Notes: a model not told the origin generated them from the sequence alone. Counted from the first letter of the stretch, positions 20,920 to 34,030 are shown. The stretch is DNA of 64,000 nt from Doryteuthis pealeii (GCA_023376005.1 CM042151.1:73265605-73329604); one strand, 5' to 3'. Program-made: numbers and translations.

Positions 20920-21870
20920 AGGTATACCCAAAATTGACCTAAAATACGTTTTTGACAAAACGAATTTAGCCCCCCCCCCCGCACACACACAGAAAATAAT
21001 TTACCAAAAATCAGGGAATTATCGGATTTTAATGAAATTTTCAGTCTTGATTTATCAATAAATGAACTTTATAATGCATTATTTATTTTATTTCAAAACT
21101 TTCTCATTTTTTTCAGGTCACTTAAATTTGACCCCCCCTTATTTTAGGGGCGTAAAATTACCGAAAATAAAATGTAAAACAAAGTAAATAAACATTTTTT
21201 TGAGATTTCTTTTTTACTCATTTCGATAATTATTTAATTGGCTATTATCTTATAAAGACAAAAAATATACAATAGAGTTTTTCTTCAATGCACCTAAATT
21301 CTTTATGCACCTAAATTTTCAATACAGTTTTTCTTCAAAACTTATACTCTGTTTGACTAAAATAAGGTTTGCATTAAATAGATATTTATTTCTAGAATCT
21401 AAAAATGTAACATTTTAAACTTAACATCAGAATATTTTTTATTTTAAATTAATTTTATATATTAATTTTTCATAGCAAAAATACTTAATTAAAGTTTTGA
21501 AATAAAATAAATGATGCATTATAAAATTCATTAATTGATAAATCAATACTGAAACTTTCATTAAAATCGGATAATTCCCTGATTTTTGGTAATTTTTTTT
21601 TGCAATCGCGAATGTTACATTAAATTTGTAAACAAGTCATTTATACCATCTATAAAGAACATTAATGACCGAACGCGATCTAAATTGACCAAAAAAATTG
21701 TTTTAAATGTATTAAGAATAAATTGCATATGTAATGATATTTTTCTTTTTTTTTATGATGGTCATTATGTTACTACTTATCGTTTTAGACAAAAGTTTGA
21801 CCTTAAATAACAGATTTAATTAATTTTAATTCGTTTTTAAAAAAAATGTAGCAAACGAATTTTGGGTATA
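20920..21870. mobile_element. TIR transposon F1, complete non-autonomous copy
   Basis: Begins AGGTATACCCAAAATT and ends with the reverse complement AATTTTGGGTATACCT, about 950 bp apart. Both subterminal regions carry the F1 block in opposite orientation (about 21010-21130 and 21490-21590). The 10-bp flanks match at only about 6 of 10, so the target duplication has decayed. The interior is AT-rich with no transposase; the 74-codon frame at 21586-21810 is not a recognisable protein. Confidence 0.7.
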
Positions 21871-22029
21871 CCTAATCTATGCCCTATCAGTAGGGCTTTA
21901 GTATACACCACTTTTGCAAAAATAGTTCAATATGTAAAAAGTATAATGATCTTGATTTAGCTCTCTCTCACTTTTTTTTCTTTCTTTCTTTTCATCTTTT
22001 CATAATGTTGAAACAGATTAGCGCTATCG

Positions 22030-22345
22030 CTTCTGCAAACTCAGCTAGGGAGGAAAAAGTAATTTCCTGAAAGCTATGCGAAAAAGTAATTTTTTGAAAG
22101 CTAGTGAAAAAAAAGTAATTTTTGAAAGCTAAGGAAAAAATTATTTTTTGAAAGCTAGTGGGGAAAAGTAATATTTTGAAAGCTAGAGGGATTTTTTTTT
22201 TTTAAGCTGGGGGAAATAAAGTAATTTTTGAAGGTTAAGAAAAAAAATATTTTAGAAAGCTAGAGGAAAAAGTAATTTCTAGAAAAGCTAGAGGGGGGAA
22301 AGTAACATTTTGAAAGATTGGGTGAAAAAGTAATTTTTTGACATT
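22030..22345. repeat. Degenerate ~30-bp tandem repeat
   Basis: About nine units of the type AAAGTAATTTTTTGAAAGCT with variable G and A runs. It ends just before the first Helitron-like element. Confidence 0.8.
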
Positions 22346-22359
22346 TTGAAATCTATTTA

Positions 22360-23081
22360 TCTATACGTATATAAAGGGCAGTTGTGTGTATATGTATGTC
22401 CGGAGGAAACTTCGAAAATAAAACAATTAACAACAAAGTAAATATACACATTAAATATCACCAGGGCCTGGTTTTTGAGCAAAAATAATGAAGATTTGAT
22501 TCATATTTGGGAAGATATTTAAAAAATTCAAATATTCAAATTTGAAAAATTTGAAATTTGAAAAGGGAAAATCATTTGCAGGTTATTTTGTCTATCCTTT
22601 TTTTTTTTGTATGTTTTTTTGGGTTTTTTTTTCGCTTTGAAATATAATATTGATTGATTGAATTAACTGCATCATTTACATCTTATTTTTTTTTTTAAAT
22701 TGTAAATCATTAAATGGAAATTTCTTACTATATTGTTATATATTTCCGTGTTTTTTTTTATGGGGCAACCAGCGAGGATCTCTCAAAGCCTCCATGCTTC
22801 CTGTAGTCCGCCGACACTATACCTGATGCTCCTCTCCACACACATATTCACACACGCGCACACATACATGCATATTACTACTGTAAACTGTTCGTGTTTC
22901 TGACACTGATACATTATTCTGTGTACTTGACATGAGACTTTGATGAGTTGTGGTGCACCTGAGCACTGTACACAATAAATTTCATTTCATTTCATCTCAC
23001 TCGCAATAACAAAATAATGGATCTGCGAGACTAACTTAAAAAAAAAACTCTATCCAGGCGACGCCGGGTAGCCACTTCTAG
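22360..23081 (+). mobile_element. Helitron-like non-autonomous element H1
   Basis: Starts TCTATACG followed by AAGGGCAGTTGTGTGTATAT. It ends with a GC hairpin (CCAGGCGACGCCGGG) about 12 nt before a terminal CTAG, with an A before and a T after the element. TC start, 3' hairpin and CTRR end with A/T insertion and no terminal inverted repeats are Helitron hallmarks. No Rep/helicase coding is present. The exact 5' base is uncertain by a few nucleotides. Confidence 0.55.
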
Positions 23082-23553
23082 TACATATAAAGGCAGTTGT
23101 GTGTATATGTATGTTCGGAGGAAACTTCGAAAATGAAACAATTGACGACAAAGTAAATATATATACACAAGGGATAACCAAAAACGGTCACGTGATCAGT
23201 TTGGGCCATCTTGAATAAAACGGAAATAAATATTTACGATCATACAGGGTTGTTACAAAGAAAAACAGTTAATTCAAAGATCAAATTATCCGATTGGATA
23301 AAATTACTAACCGTTAATTAAAAAGATATTTTTTAAATTTTTTAAAAATAGTTCATTTTATATGCGAAAGGGTTATTTTTATGTGGAAACGGGGACTATA
23401 ACTTTAAATATTATCTCTCTTTGACAATTATACATTTAAAATGTATGGATGGTTGTATTCGACAATTGTTTTCTTGTGCACATTCAATAACCGATTATTG
23501 GTTTTCAACGATTTTTGAAAGTTTTTTTGTGATAGTTTCAGAATAACTCCGGA

Positions 23554-23597
<44 letters not shown>

Positions 23598-24262
23598 TAT
23601 GTAACTGAAGCAAAGACAATACGTATTTTTACTATTAAAATTTCACAGTGAAATTGACTTTAAAATAAAATATGCCAGTCGAATTAGCGCCCGTTCAAAT
23701 TCTAAATCGAAAAAGAAATGAAATGTATGAAAATTTTAATTACTTGTAAAATTTACTAGTAACATTTACTATTGAACTTTATTATTAAAATTTATTATTA
23801 AAATTTCACAGTGAAAGTAACTTTTTGCCAATTATGGATTTGGGTAAATTATAAAATCGAAAACTAAATGAAATGAATGAAAATTTGAATATTTTTTCTA
23901 AAAGAAAAACTGATAGAATAATGAAGAGTTAGAACTTTGTTTAATGTTTCTTCTTTCGAATGCAAAAAAATAAAAAAAATAAAAAAAATAAAAGATAATA
24001 TTAATTTTTCTACAAGTTTCATTGTGTTAAATATAGGGGGGGGGGTACATTTCACAGGGTAAATTGGTGGTACTTAATGTACACATTAGATATCACCAGG
24101 GCTTGGTTTTTGAGCAAAAATGATAGAGATTTGATTTCTATTCGTGAAGATAATTGAAAAATAGAATTTAAATGATAACAACATGGGTTTTTTTTTTCAT
24201 TTAATATTTTAGATAGTAGACATTAACATTTCTTTTCTGAGTAGCTGGATCAATGCATGGTC

Positions 24263-24295
<33 letters not shown>

Positions 24296-24399
24296 ATAGG
24301 GATTTAAATGGGGGCATCCGATTAAGTAATAATGGATCTGCGGGACTAACTTTAAAAAAATCCTTCTCTATCCTGGTGACGCCGGGTAGTCGCTGCTAG
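23082..24399 (+). mobile_element. Helitron-like element H2, interrupted
   Basis: Same 5' region as H1 (AAAGGCAGTTGTGTGTATAT near 23090) and the same 3' end (GGTGACGCCGGGTAG then CTAG at 24396-24399). It lies directly after H1 in the same orientation. It is split by a TIR element at 23170-24075; removing that restores the H1-like order of sequence. Confidence 0.55.
23170..24075. mobile_element. TIR transposon F2 nested in H2
   Basis: Left end AGGGATAACCAAAAACGG, right end TTGGTGGTACTT. It has the F2 internal motif TTGTTACAAAGAAAAACAG (near 23253), shared with 37820, 54120 and 56965. The 10-bp flanks TATATACACA and AATGTACACA agree at 8 of 10. The uninterrupted sequence exists in H1 (AAATATACACATT near 22443), so this insertion and its ~10-bp target duplication can be read directly. 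A (TA)n tract lies near 23555-23597. The minus-strand frames at 23428-23619 and 23864-24055 are not genes. Confidence 0.68.
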
Positions 24400-24589
24400 T
24401 AGAAAATATATCAAACTTATGTTATATTCAGAATTGGTGTGAATTAAATATGTTCAAATTTTTCAAGGGAGACAAAATACAAAAAGGACAAAGCTTTTAT
24501 TAACACGTGAAGAAGGTTAAGATTAGGTACCAACAATTTTGACGTCATTGATGTATTTTACAAAATCAAATCACTTCCCCTGATTGAAA

Positions 24590-25780
24590 AAAGATTACCA
24601 AAAAATCAGGGAATTATCCGATTTTAATGAAATTTTCAGTGTTGATTTATCAATGAATGAATTTTATAATGAATCACTTATTTTATTTAAAAACCTTCTG
24701 ATTTTTTCAGGTCACTCAACTTTAACCATCTCCCGTATTTGTGCAAAATATTGGTGATGCTATATAAAATTGAAACTAATTATAGTATAAATAAAAAGAC
24801 AAAAGACCGAAGGTGTGAATAGAAAAAAAGGAGTGATTTTGTTAGAAAATAATTACCCATGTTGAATATTTTTATAAGCTCATATTTCTATTAATAAATA
24901 TATTTAATGTGACATCAGCAGGAACTCAAACTCCAACCACTTCCGCCCAAGATTTTGTTCCCGCTTTTTAAAAAACCTTTCTTGTAAAAACTAATTAGTT
25001 CGTAATAAATCTTTGTTGAATTTACCTCGTGTTTTAACCCTCCTCACATTCTCTTTTACCTATTGTAAATTCTTTTTTTTTCACGCATTGTTTCCCCTAT
25101 GCAATCCGACTACTCAACCTCAACAACCGAAAATCTGAAAATTAAATGTAAAAAAAAATTGGTGGTGATTTTATTTTACTATGTTGCATATAGAATATAA
25201 TTTTCCTTTTAGATTATCAGTGAAAAAGTATACATCGATATTTTTCTGTTTAAAAGGATGGGGGCCTAACTTTTCAATTCAGCTTTCTCCAAAGATTATT
25301 AGATAAAAATACTAAAATTGGCTTGTTATTAAAAAAATATTTGTTTTAGAATTTAAAAATATGAAATTCAAAACTTAAAATTAACCAATTTGAATTTTAA
25401 ATGGATTTTATCTATTAATTTTTCTGCGTGTATGGAACAAAAAAAAAATTTAGATTAATATCAACAAGTTTGTAATATTTCTGTACATAGTGTATTTAAT
25501 GTTTTTGTTATATTTTTTTTTTTTTTTTTGTTAATAACATGTCTCGTTAACTTAAATCTTACGTTATTTTCCGTAAAATTTTGAGCTAATTTAATGTTTA
25601 AAATGTATTAAAAATTGATTACAAATGTAATATTATTATCATTATTTTTATTTTCTTTCTTTATTTTTTCACTGATGCTCGTTACGTTACTACTTTTAAA
25701 TTTGACTTAAATAATCGATTTGATTAATTTTAATTGTTTTCTAAAATGAAAATCGGCGCACATTTTGGTAGTACCTGGTT
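24590..25780. repeat. TIR-family F1 copy, left end lost
   Basis: F1 subterminal block near 24600-24720. The right end is near 25765 (TTTTGGTAGTACCT), a variant of the F1/F2 terminus. The interior is AT-rich with no ORF of note. Confidence 0.5.
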
Positions 25781-27230
25781 AAGATAAAACAAACTCAATA
25801 TAAAAATAAGGCTAAGGATTACCGTTATTATAATTCAAGGGAGATAACTTTGAAAAAGAAACAATCTAACTACAGGAGTAACGTTTTCTTTAGGACATAA
25901 GCTATAAGAGTTTGATTAATATATGATGTCTTCTGTTGAATAACTTTAGTTTCTGTGTGTTCGTTATAGGTGTTTAGAGGTGTTGCCTTCGTTGTTATGT
26001 AATGTTTCGGTTTGGGCCTTAATGAGTTCATCACCATATTCTTGAGGTGCAGATGTGAGAATGGCAGGTAGGTATGTTCCCTTTTTGTTAGGGGAGATAA
26101 GTTTTTTTAAATTTCTAAACAATTACCAAAAATCGTGGAATTGTCCAATTTTAATGAAATTTCCAGCACTTTATTCATTAAGGACTTAATTTTATAATGA
26201 ATAGTTTATTTCTTTTTTTTTTTTAAATTGAAAAAAAAAAAAAAGGTACTATTAATAAAGATTGTAGGGAATGTGCAACCTTTGGTCATTTGAATAAAAA
26301 AGATTTCCAGTCCCTAATTTTTACATTTCTAGAAAGATCAAATTCCAGAAGACCATATTAAAAAATGAAAAATTTCAACACTCGAACAAAATTATATTTT
26401 AAATTTAAAAATTATTTTCTTAAAACTCAAAAAAATGATTTTTGTAGCGAGTTTTTTCTTCATAATTTTAACAACAATATTTTTCTTTGGATCAACGCAA
26501 AAAAAAGTTTTTCTCTGATTCAATTGACCTATTTTTATTTACTTAAAACTTTGAATGTTATTTTTAAACACCTGGAAGGTGGCAAGTTAAATACAATATT
26601 TTTAACATGAATAAAGATTTATCTAATCTATTTAAAAATGCGCCGTTTTGTGCAACATCTTTTCCCAGATTTTTATATATTTGAAAAATATTACAAATGA
26701 TTATTCTTTTTGTTTATCCAATATTTACAGTGTTAAATACGAGAAAGAGGACTCAAAATTCGCAGCTTGCTGACTAAATACTCAGACCCCCTATCGACAG
26801 AAACCTGCAGGAAGCGAAGATAACTCTTCTAGGCCCCATATCAATCCAAACAGGGGCAGACAATCGCCACACTGGTATCTCTAGATATTTATTAGACAAG
26901 TTGTGTCTCCATCCATTTGGACACGGGGAGGGGGGGGGCTCGCCCCCCAGCTACATGCTTATACGTGTATAAGTACATGTGCCCTTTTACACCCTATGGT
27001 TTCACAGAAGTTCCACGCACCAGTTGCGTCTTTTCCGTGTACACGATAGTTTTTTGAGACGAAGTAAGTTACAACCTTTTCATTCTGTTCTCTATTCGCT
27101 CTTTTGGGGCTGTGTTCAGACAATAAAATCCATTTGTTATAATTCTTTGTTGAAATTTGTTTTATATGAATATGTAAATGTCCCGTGTTCGGTGACATTC
27201 TGAGGTCACCTCGCGCATTTATAAGAAATT
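25780..27230. other. AT-rich intergenic stretch with repeat scraps
   Basis: No gene. 26110-26230 has a diverged F1 block. 26440-26600 is the inverse of about 31265-31390 (shared ACACCTGGAAGGTG / CACCTTCCAGACG and ATCAGAGAAAA motifs), so both are copies of an unnamed repeat. 26760-26890 resembles 29700-29830 (AGATAACTCTT, CAGGGACAAACAATCGC type). The frames at 26365-26610 and 26979-27203 are AT-rich or repeat noise. Confidence 0.45.
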
Positions 27231-28160
27231 GGTGTTAGCTACAGATCTTAGCGCCACCCTAACCCTTACATCTGTATGTACATGTAACCCTTACATCTGT
27301 ATGTACAGGTATAATATTAGGCACTGCCAAAGTTGCCGTAAAATCCGTATTTTACAAAATAAATGTACCCCCCCCCACACACACACACCCGATAGAAAAA
27401 AATTACCAACAATTAGGGATTTATCCGATTTTAATGAAATTTTCAGTGTTGATTTATCAATGAATTAATTTTATAAGTTATATTATTTCAAAACTTTCGG
27501 ATTTTTTTAGGTCACTTAACTTTGACCCCCCCCCCTTATTTTAGAGGCGCAAAATATCGGTAGGGTTATATAAAGTTGAAACTAATTACAGTATAAGGGG
27601 GGAATAGATTTATTTTGTGAAATACAGATTTTATGTAATCTTTGGCAGTGCCTACAGAGAAATGATTATACATCGATATTTGTTCTGTTCAAAAACGTGG
27701 GGACTTAATTCTTTTTGTTATTGATTTCTAAGAAAAAACATTTAAAAGTGTTTAAAAATGTTAATAAGATGTTTTATTTTGAGTGTTTCGTACATACTAC
27801 CAATTACACACATTTTTAATTAAAAAATGAATTAAAATTAATTAAATCGATTATTTAGAGTCAAATTGTTGTTTTAGTCAATGATTTAGGCAAAGTAAAA
27901 TAATATCACATATGTAATTAATTTTAAATACATTTTAAACATTAAATTTGCCCCCAAATTTACGAAACTGGACAGTTTGTGTGAAGTAACTTACGTACTT
28001 ACAAAATACATTATTAAAAGTTTTTAAAAAGCTTATAAAAGTTTCTTCTCAGAAATCAATAACGAAAAACATTAAACTCACCATGTACAGAAAAATTACT
28101 TGGATGTTTATATTTATTAGAAATTTTTTTTTTTTCAAATAACATGTATGGTATTTTGCA
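27230..28160. repeat. TIR-family F1 fragments
   Basis: F1 block at about 27405-27545 (plus orientation) with the CCCCCCCTTATTTTAG segment typical of the family. TGTATGTACA-containing repeats lie at 27265-27310. The rest is AT-rich, without ORFs. Confidence 0.5.
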
Positions 28161-28169
28161 TGCCCTTTT

Positions 28170-28760
28170 ATGTCCGTCTTTCAATATCTCTCGTTTCGTA
28201 CCTTGCTACGAAAGTAAACTAAAGAAAGTGGCTGGTTCCGGAAGCTGGACATCGGTCACGTGACACCTTTATCGGCCTCTTTTTGGATTCGGGGCCTCGA
28301 GGAGAGAAAATGCTTCTAGCTATCAGGCGAAAAACCTGCAGAATGTCTACATTTTCTACATGCGCTAACGAGAGTCCGTGAGGAATCTGGATTCAAGGAC
28401 ATTGGCCGGTCCCCTCAAGGAATTCTATTACAGAAGCGTGGTTACTGCCATCTGATCCCACCCCAGATCACTAAAAATGAAGCACGTAGTCTCAGCGAAT
28501 ACCTTTGGCGATAAAGGACACTATACTAACTTCTGACGGGAGAAGAACCAAGTAGCAAATTGTATACACTCTCGACGCGGACTGACGAGAGCCCGCGAGG
28601 CAGAAAAAACAACGACATACCCGTGCGATGTCAAGATGCAAGAATTATTGAAAATACTTTTTATTTTTCTGTCAAACTGTTTTTTGCCTCTCCGGCGCGA
28701 GAGAAAATATTCTTAAAGGGTTGTCCTTTTATTGTATGCACCCTTATAGTATCAATATGT
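28170..28760. other. GC-richer island of unknown origin
   Basis: Base composition departs from the AT-rich surroundings. It holds repeated CGAGAGTCCGTGAGG- and CGAGAGCCCGCGAGG-like motifs. A frame lacking a start runs 28320-28514 (64 codons between stops), with GFKDIGRSPQGILLQKRGY and LIPPQITKNEARSL as readable parts. I recognise no family. It may be the remnant of a transposon or of a host exon; no clear splice acceptor or donor frames it. Confidence 0.35.
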
Positions 28761-29600
28761 TGAACCTTCCTTCTTTTTATATATATTTTATTTTTAAACT
28801 GTTATTTGGCGCCTAAATTTGTATCAATTTACCTGACGTCTGCATGGGAATTACATGCAATTATTTTGTATTGTATATCTTTAACTTTTTGCCTCCATTT
28901 CGAAGACATTCGTAAATATATTCTTTCTTCCTTTCAAGCAAGACCATTTGTAGTTTCATTTTTCCCTACCCATTTTTATTTAATGGCGTTATTTAAATTT
29001 TAAAGGTTGGAATTCTTCTGAAAAAGGAAAAATTTCCGACATATTTTATTTCAATGTAATATCTTGTTTTTCCAAGCACGCAGAAAAAAAAAATAAAGTG
29101 CACTAAAAAAAGTTCTTGCGTTTTTTTGTTTAAAAACTATGGTAGCCGAGACGGGGGAATATGTTAAAACTATGGTAGCTGAGACTAACAACCCTGATTA
29201 ATAAACAAGAAATTAACAAATTAAGGGAATTATCCCATTTTAATAAAATTTTAAGTGTTGAATCAATTAATTTTATAGTGCATCAATTATTTTATTAAGA
29301 ATATTGCAGATTTCTTTCTGGTTATAAGAATAGGATGTTTGGTTCTTATAATACGTTAGAAGGCTCAGAGTAACTTTCCAACGTAGGTGAATATATACAT
29401 AAATGAATCCAAACAAAGAGGCAAAACATAACAATATAGACTTTATTGTCTGAGCACATGGATGAATGACATACCTAACATAGATACAAAAACAGATAGA
29501 ACTAAAGTCCTTTGGAAGTAAGAAAGAGTTCATTGAGAATAAGAGCGTCACTTACTGATAGTTGGACAGAGACACTAAGCGTCTAGTCCATGTTTTGTGA
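28760..29600. other. AT-rich stretch without genes
   Basis: A short duplicated motif CTATGGTAGC(C/T)GAGAC occurs at about 29138 and 29171, and a diverged F1 block at 29215-29290. 29380-29470 on the minus strand resembles 27110-27170 (CAGACAATAAA.TC). Nothing else is recognised. Confidence 0.4.
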
Positions 29601-29609
29601 ATGCTAGAC

Positions 29610-29611
<2 letters not shown>

Positions 29612-29682
<71 letters not shown>
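29612..29682. repeat. (GA)n microsatellite
   Basis: About 70 nt of pure GA. It creates Arg-Glu and Ser-Leu repeat frames that are not genes. Confidence 0.97.
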
Positions 29683-29686
<4 letters not shown>

Positions 29687-29699
29687 CCTGGTTGCTGTT

Positions 29700-31540
29700 T
29701 AAATACCCAGGCAGTAGTGTCACCAATTAGCATAATCCTGGCGACAAGGGAAGATAACTCTTTTGGAAACATGTCCATCCCAGCAGGGACAAACAATCGC
29801 TACAGGGTTACTAGCACTCCTACTTTTGAGGGATTAAAAACACCCAGGGTAGGGTTATGTCTCTATATCAAAATTAAATTTAACAGATGTTAAAATCAAT
29901 TTATTTTGAATTATAATGAATGTTTTAATTAATGATAGTAATAAAGAAATTAAATCTTTCTTTTAAATTTCTGAATCGTTTCAAACTGATTTTTATACAA
30001 GTCAAGGCTAACAAATCACAATTATTTAAAATAGATATTACTGTTAGCTCCATCCATAGGAGCTTCTAGGGCAACAATTCTTATCCATTTTTTGTACATA
30101 ATTATTTACATAATACATTTTTGCATATAATTATACAGCAACAATTTTTATACATAATTAATAAATAAAATTCATCTAAAATAATATATCCATGAGTTTT
30201 AAAATTCATATTTTTAGATTCTAAAAACAAATATCTATTTAATAACGAGCTTACTTTAGAAGACTGATATAATAATTAATGGAGAAATCTCAGTTTAAAT
30301 GTTTAGCCCCACCTTTTTAAACAGAACAAATGTCGGTGTATAATTATTTCATTAATAATATAAAAGAAAAGTACATTTTATATACAAAAGAACAGTTAAA
30401 TATCACAAAAATTTGTTTTTTTTTTGTTTTTTTTTTTACATTTTCGGTACTTATTTTCCTCCAAAATAATTCCTGTAAAAATGATTTTTTTCTATACACT
30501 CCTTTGGTCTTTTGTATTTTTATTTATGCAGGAATTAGTTCAATTTAATATAACTGCACCGAGATTTTTCGCCACAAATATAAGTTGGGTCAAAGTTAAG
30601 TGACTTGGAAAAAATCAGAAAGTTTTGAAATAAAATAACTGATGCATTATAAAATTCATTCATTGATAAATCAACACTGAAAATTTCATTATAATCGAAT
30701 AATTCACTGTTGTTTCTTTTTCAATCAGGGGTAGTGGTTTAATTTTATAAAATACGTCTCTGACGTCTCAATTTTTGATACATGATGCTTCGCAAAGTAA
30801 TTTTTGGAGCTAATTTAATTGTTTAAAATGTATTAAAAATAAATTACTTATGTAATATTTAGGTGTATTCAACAGGGGAGATAACTCCTATGTTTTACAA
30901 GAGTTACCACCCCAAAATGGAAAATTATTAATTTACAATTTTGGCAAAGTAATGGAAACCTAGATGTGTAAAAAAATCCCTACAAAAAAGTTACACTGTG
31001 TAGCTAAAACACGTAAGAAAAAAATAAAAACACAACAAAAGTTCGCGCAAAGTTCAGGTCCCAGACTAAAAATCCGGATTTTTTTTTTTAAAGAAAGGGG
31101 ATAACTTATGTTCTTTTAGTATTCAGTAAAGAAAAAGAAAAATCGTTAGTAATAATTTTTTTAAATATACGAAGATCTCGGAAAACATTTTGCACAAAAT
31201 TGCGCAATTTTAAACTTACATTTTTAGATAGATTAATTAAAGTTTGATCTTGGGTTTAAATATCAAAATTCAACATAGCACCTTCCAGACGTTTAAAATT
31301 CACTATAATATTTTAAAGTGAATAAAAATATCCCAATTTAATCAGAGAAAATCATCAATTCAAAGAAAAATATTGTTTTTAAAACTACGAAAAAAAAAAA
31401 AAACAAAACAAAAAAAACAGCCGCTACAATAATTATTTTTTGACTTTTTAGAAAACTTATCATATTTTGAAAAATAGTCTTTTATCTTTTTTGAATTGTA
31501 AAAAAAATTTTTTAATTGCGAAAATGATATATGTCTATAG
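29700..31540. other. AT-rich stretch with diverged repeats
   Basis: 29700-29830 is a repeat shared with 26760-26890. 30180-30330 and 30590-30720 carry parts of the F1 family, the latter inverted. 31265-31390 is the inverse partner of 26440-26600. No coding sequence is credible. Confidence 0.4.
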
Positions 31541-32450
31541 AATACAATCATATATTTCATACCCAAATAAGGATAAAAACACATAAACATATTTCTTTTC
31601 CCAAACTTAAGGAAAAGAGATTAAAACAAACACACGAACACAATCATTTTCCTAAACTTAAGGAAAAGTGATCAAAACAAATGTTTACATAAAAATCAGA
31701 ATCGATTCGCTAGGTTAGCATTGTTCTCTACTACGTCCGCGCATTCGCGCTCAAAAAATTAATTACTTTTTGATCCACCTGGTAATTATAAAAGACAGAG
31801 AAGAAATCAAACATTACACAGATCTCGTCTCACTGTCAGACAGTTACTATCTCCATACCGGATAGATCACACAAAATTCATCTCGCTGTCATATAGGACA
31901 CACACACCGACAACAACAAACAAACATACAGATTCCATCTCGCGGCCAGATAGAACACGACCAAGAAACAGATGTCCAAACGAACGATTTCACTACCCCA
32001 ACACAACTAAAACGCTCCTACTACTACCATTCATTCATACCACTTCGTTCAACATCAGGAATCCGTTTCAGCAGATCATATATACAAACTTAATTCTCAT
32101 TTTTAGCACACGTCTATCCGAACTTTTCGACTACATAAACATTTCACATTTACCATTACACATTTCTTGACGAACTTTCCCAAATTCTACACACGAAATT
32201 TTACATTTTACATTACACATTTCTTAGCAAACCTTTCCATATCATATCTACACTATTTCTTTTGAACATTCAATTTTGTTGATTATTGCAAATTTATTCT
32301 CTGAATAAATTTATTTGTTACCATCTAATCATATGCATTTGTTTTATCATTTCTCCGTATTTTCTACCTAAACTGTGTCATATTTTTATTCGTCATTTTA
32401 ATATTATTTGCGAACCTCTACAACAAGGCCTCTACATGTCAGATTTTGGA
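31541..32450 (+). repeat. LTR-like unit, copy 1
   Basis: Contains CTTTTCCCAAACTTAAGGAA repeats at the 5' side, a TATAAAAGACAGAGAAG promoter-like block near 31788, GATTCCATCTCGCGGCCAGA, and an AATAAATTTATTTGTTACC polyadenylation-like block near 32303 followed by TCTCCGTATTTTCTACC. TATA box then AATAAA in this spacing fits an LTR. Copies recur at 32692-34030 (interrupted) and 34638-35390 in the same orientation. No TG...CA ends could be fixed. Confidence 0.5.
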
Positions 32451-32691
32451 TATATATAATTTTAGAAAATTGATGAAATCGTAAGAAAAAAAAATCAAAA
32501 TCTTCCAAAAATTGATTTTCAACATTTTAACTTTTTTTTTTAACAAATCTAAATTCCGGAGTACATTTTTAATAAAATAAATAGCTAAACTGTTTCAAAT
32601 TGATTTTTCTTATATATATTTTTTCCAATTTAAATTTCGACGTTAGGTTTATTTTCAAAAAAATAACTCAACTGATTTCAATTCTCATATA

Positions 32692-34030
32692 GAATACAAT
32701 CCTATAGTTTACATCCAAATAAGGAAAAACACATAAACACATTTCTTTTCCCAAACTTAAGGAAAATAGATTAAAACAAATGTTTATACAAAAGTCAGAG
32801 TTCGATTGGCTAGATTAGCAATGTCTTCAACTACGTCCGCGCGTTCGCCCCCCCCCCCCAAAAAATAATTATCAGATCCAACTTAGAATTATTTAAACAG
32901 AGGAGAAAATCAACATTCAGACAGATTCCATCTCACTGTCAGATAAAACACACGACCGACAATAACAAGAAATAGATGTCCGAGCGAAAGACTCACCAAC
33001 ACCAAAACAAACACCACACCTTCTGAGTCACAGCTTACTACTACCAAAGATTTCGCCACAGCAATTAATATACATTTCATCAGGTCGTATTCACAAACTT
33101 TAATTTTCCATTTTGTCAATTCTAATATTTTACATTGTAAACTGTTGTAACGAGTCGAACTTACCTGACTCAACGCGTTCTAGATGCCTGGCCTGCGAAA
33201 TTATCCCTGGCAGGCAAAGGAATGTGGTTGGGGGAAGAAGAAATGTGGTACGCCATTATGCCCACTCTGAGTAAGAGGTGTCGAGAGGTTGGAGGGGGAG
33301 AATGGACTTTTGCGGGGAGTTGTGGGTCACTTCCGATAGTGCTGTAAGGACCTGAACTCTCCTGTGCGTTTTGGGGGCAGGAAGGAGAAAGAGTTAATGT
33401 CCTTTTGTGAGCTGGCGAGGAAGAAATAAAAAATGTCTTCTCGGTTTTGGTATGAACTTGCGAGCCTCGTAGAAACGAGCTCTTGTCTCAGTCCCTTGTG
33501 ACTGAAGGAACTTTTCCCTCAGTGAGAGAGTAACAACTGGACTGTAAGTACTGTCTCTAAGTACTTGTTATATCGACTGTTGTTGTTGCATGTTAATAAA
33601 TAAGGTTAAAAGTACACGTGCTTTCCCTTTCGTCATTACATTCTGTGAGCTTAAAAAAGAAGAGAAAGAGAAAGAGAAAGAGAAAGACAAGCTGGTAGAC
33701 AAGTTTCAGTTTTATTTAAAACTTACAATTTTCATAAACATTACACTCTTCCTATCGAACTTTGACGAATCTGCATACACTTTTGCATTGTGACATTACA
33801 CATTTCTTGACGAACTTTTCTAAATTCCACACATGAACTTTTACATTGAACATTGAACATTTATATATTTGTTGTTAATTACGAATTTATTCTCCGAATA
33901 AATTTATTTGTTATTTTATAAATACATGCTTTGTTTTTATAATTTCTCCGTATTTTCTGCCTAAACTGTGTCTTATTATTTTATTGTCATTCCTATATTA
34001 TTGAACACGTCTTTTAATCCTCTACAGTTA
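32692..34030 (+). repeat. LTR-like unit, copy 2, interrupted
   Basis: Same unit as 31541-32450 but with 570-650 nt of foreign sequence (from about 33143 to about 33715) inserted in its middle. The 3' portion resumes with the ACACATTTCTTGACGAAC and AATAAATTTATTTG blocks. Confidence 0.5.
33144..33640 (+). repeat. Probable solo LTR inserted in copy 2
   Basis: Starts TGTTGTAACGAG and ends CGTCATTACA (TG...CA), about 497 bp. Near the 3' end TTAATAAATAAGG could serve as polyadenylation signal. It is GC-richer than the host sequence. I see no clear 4-6 bp target duplication. A GAGAAA tract follows (33658-33690). The frames at 32910-33173 and 33590-33793 are incidental. Confidence 0.42.

Noticed and set aside
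29575..29893. Arg-Glu repeat and Ser-Leu repeat frames
   Set aside because: Created by a (GA)n tract.
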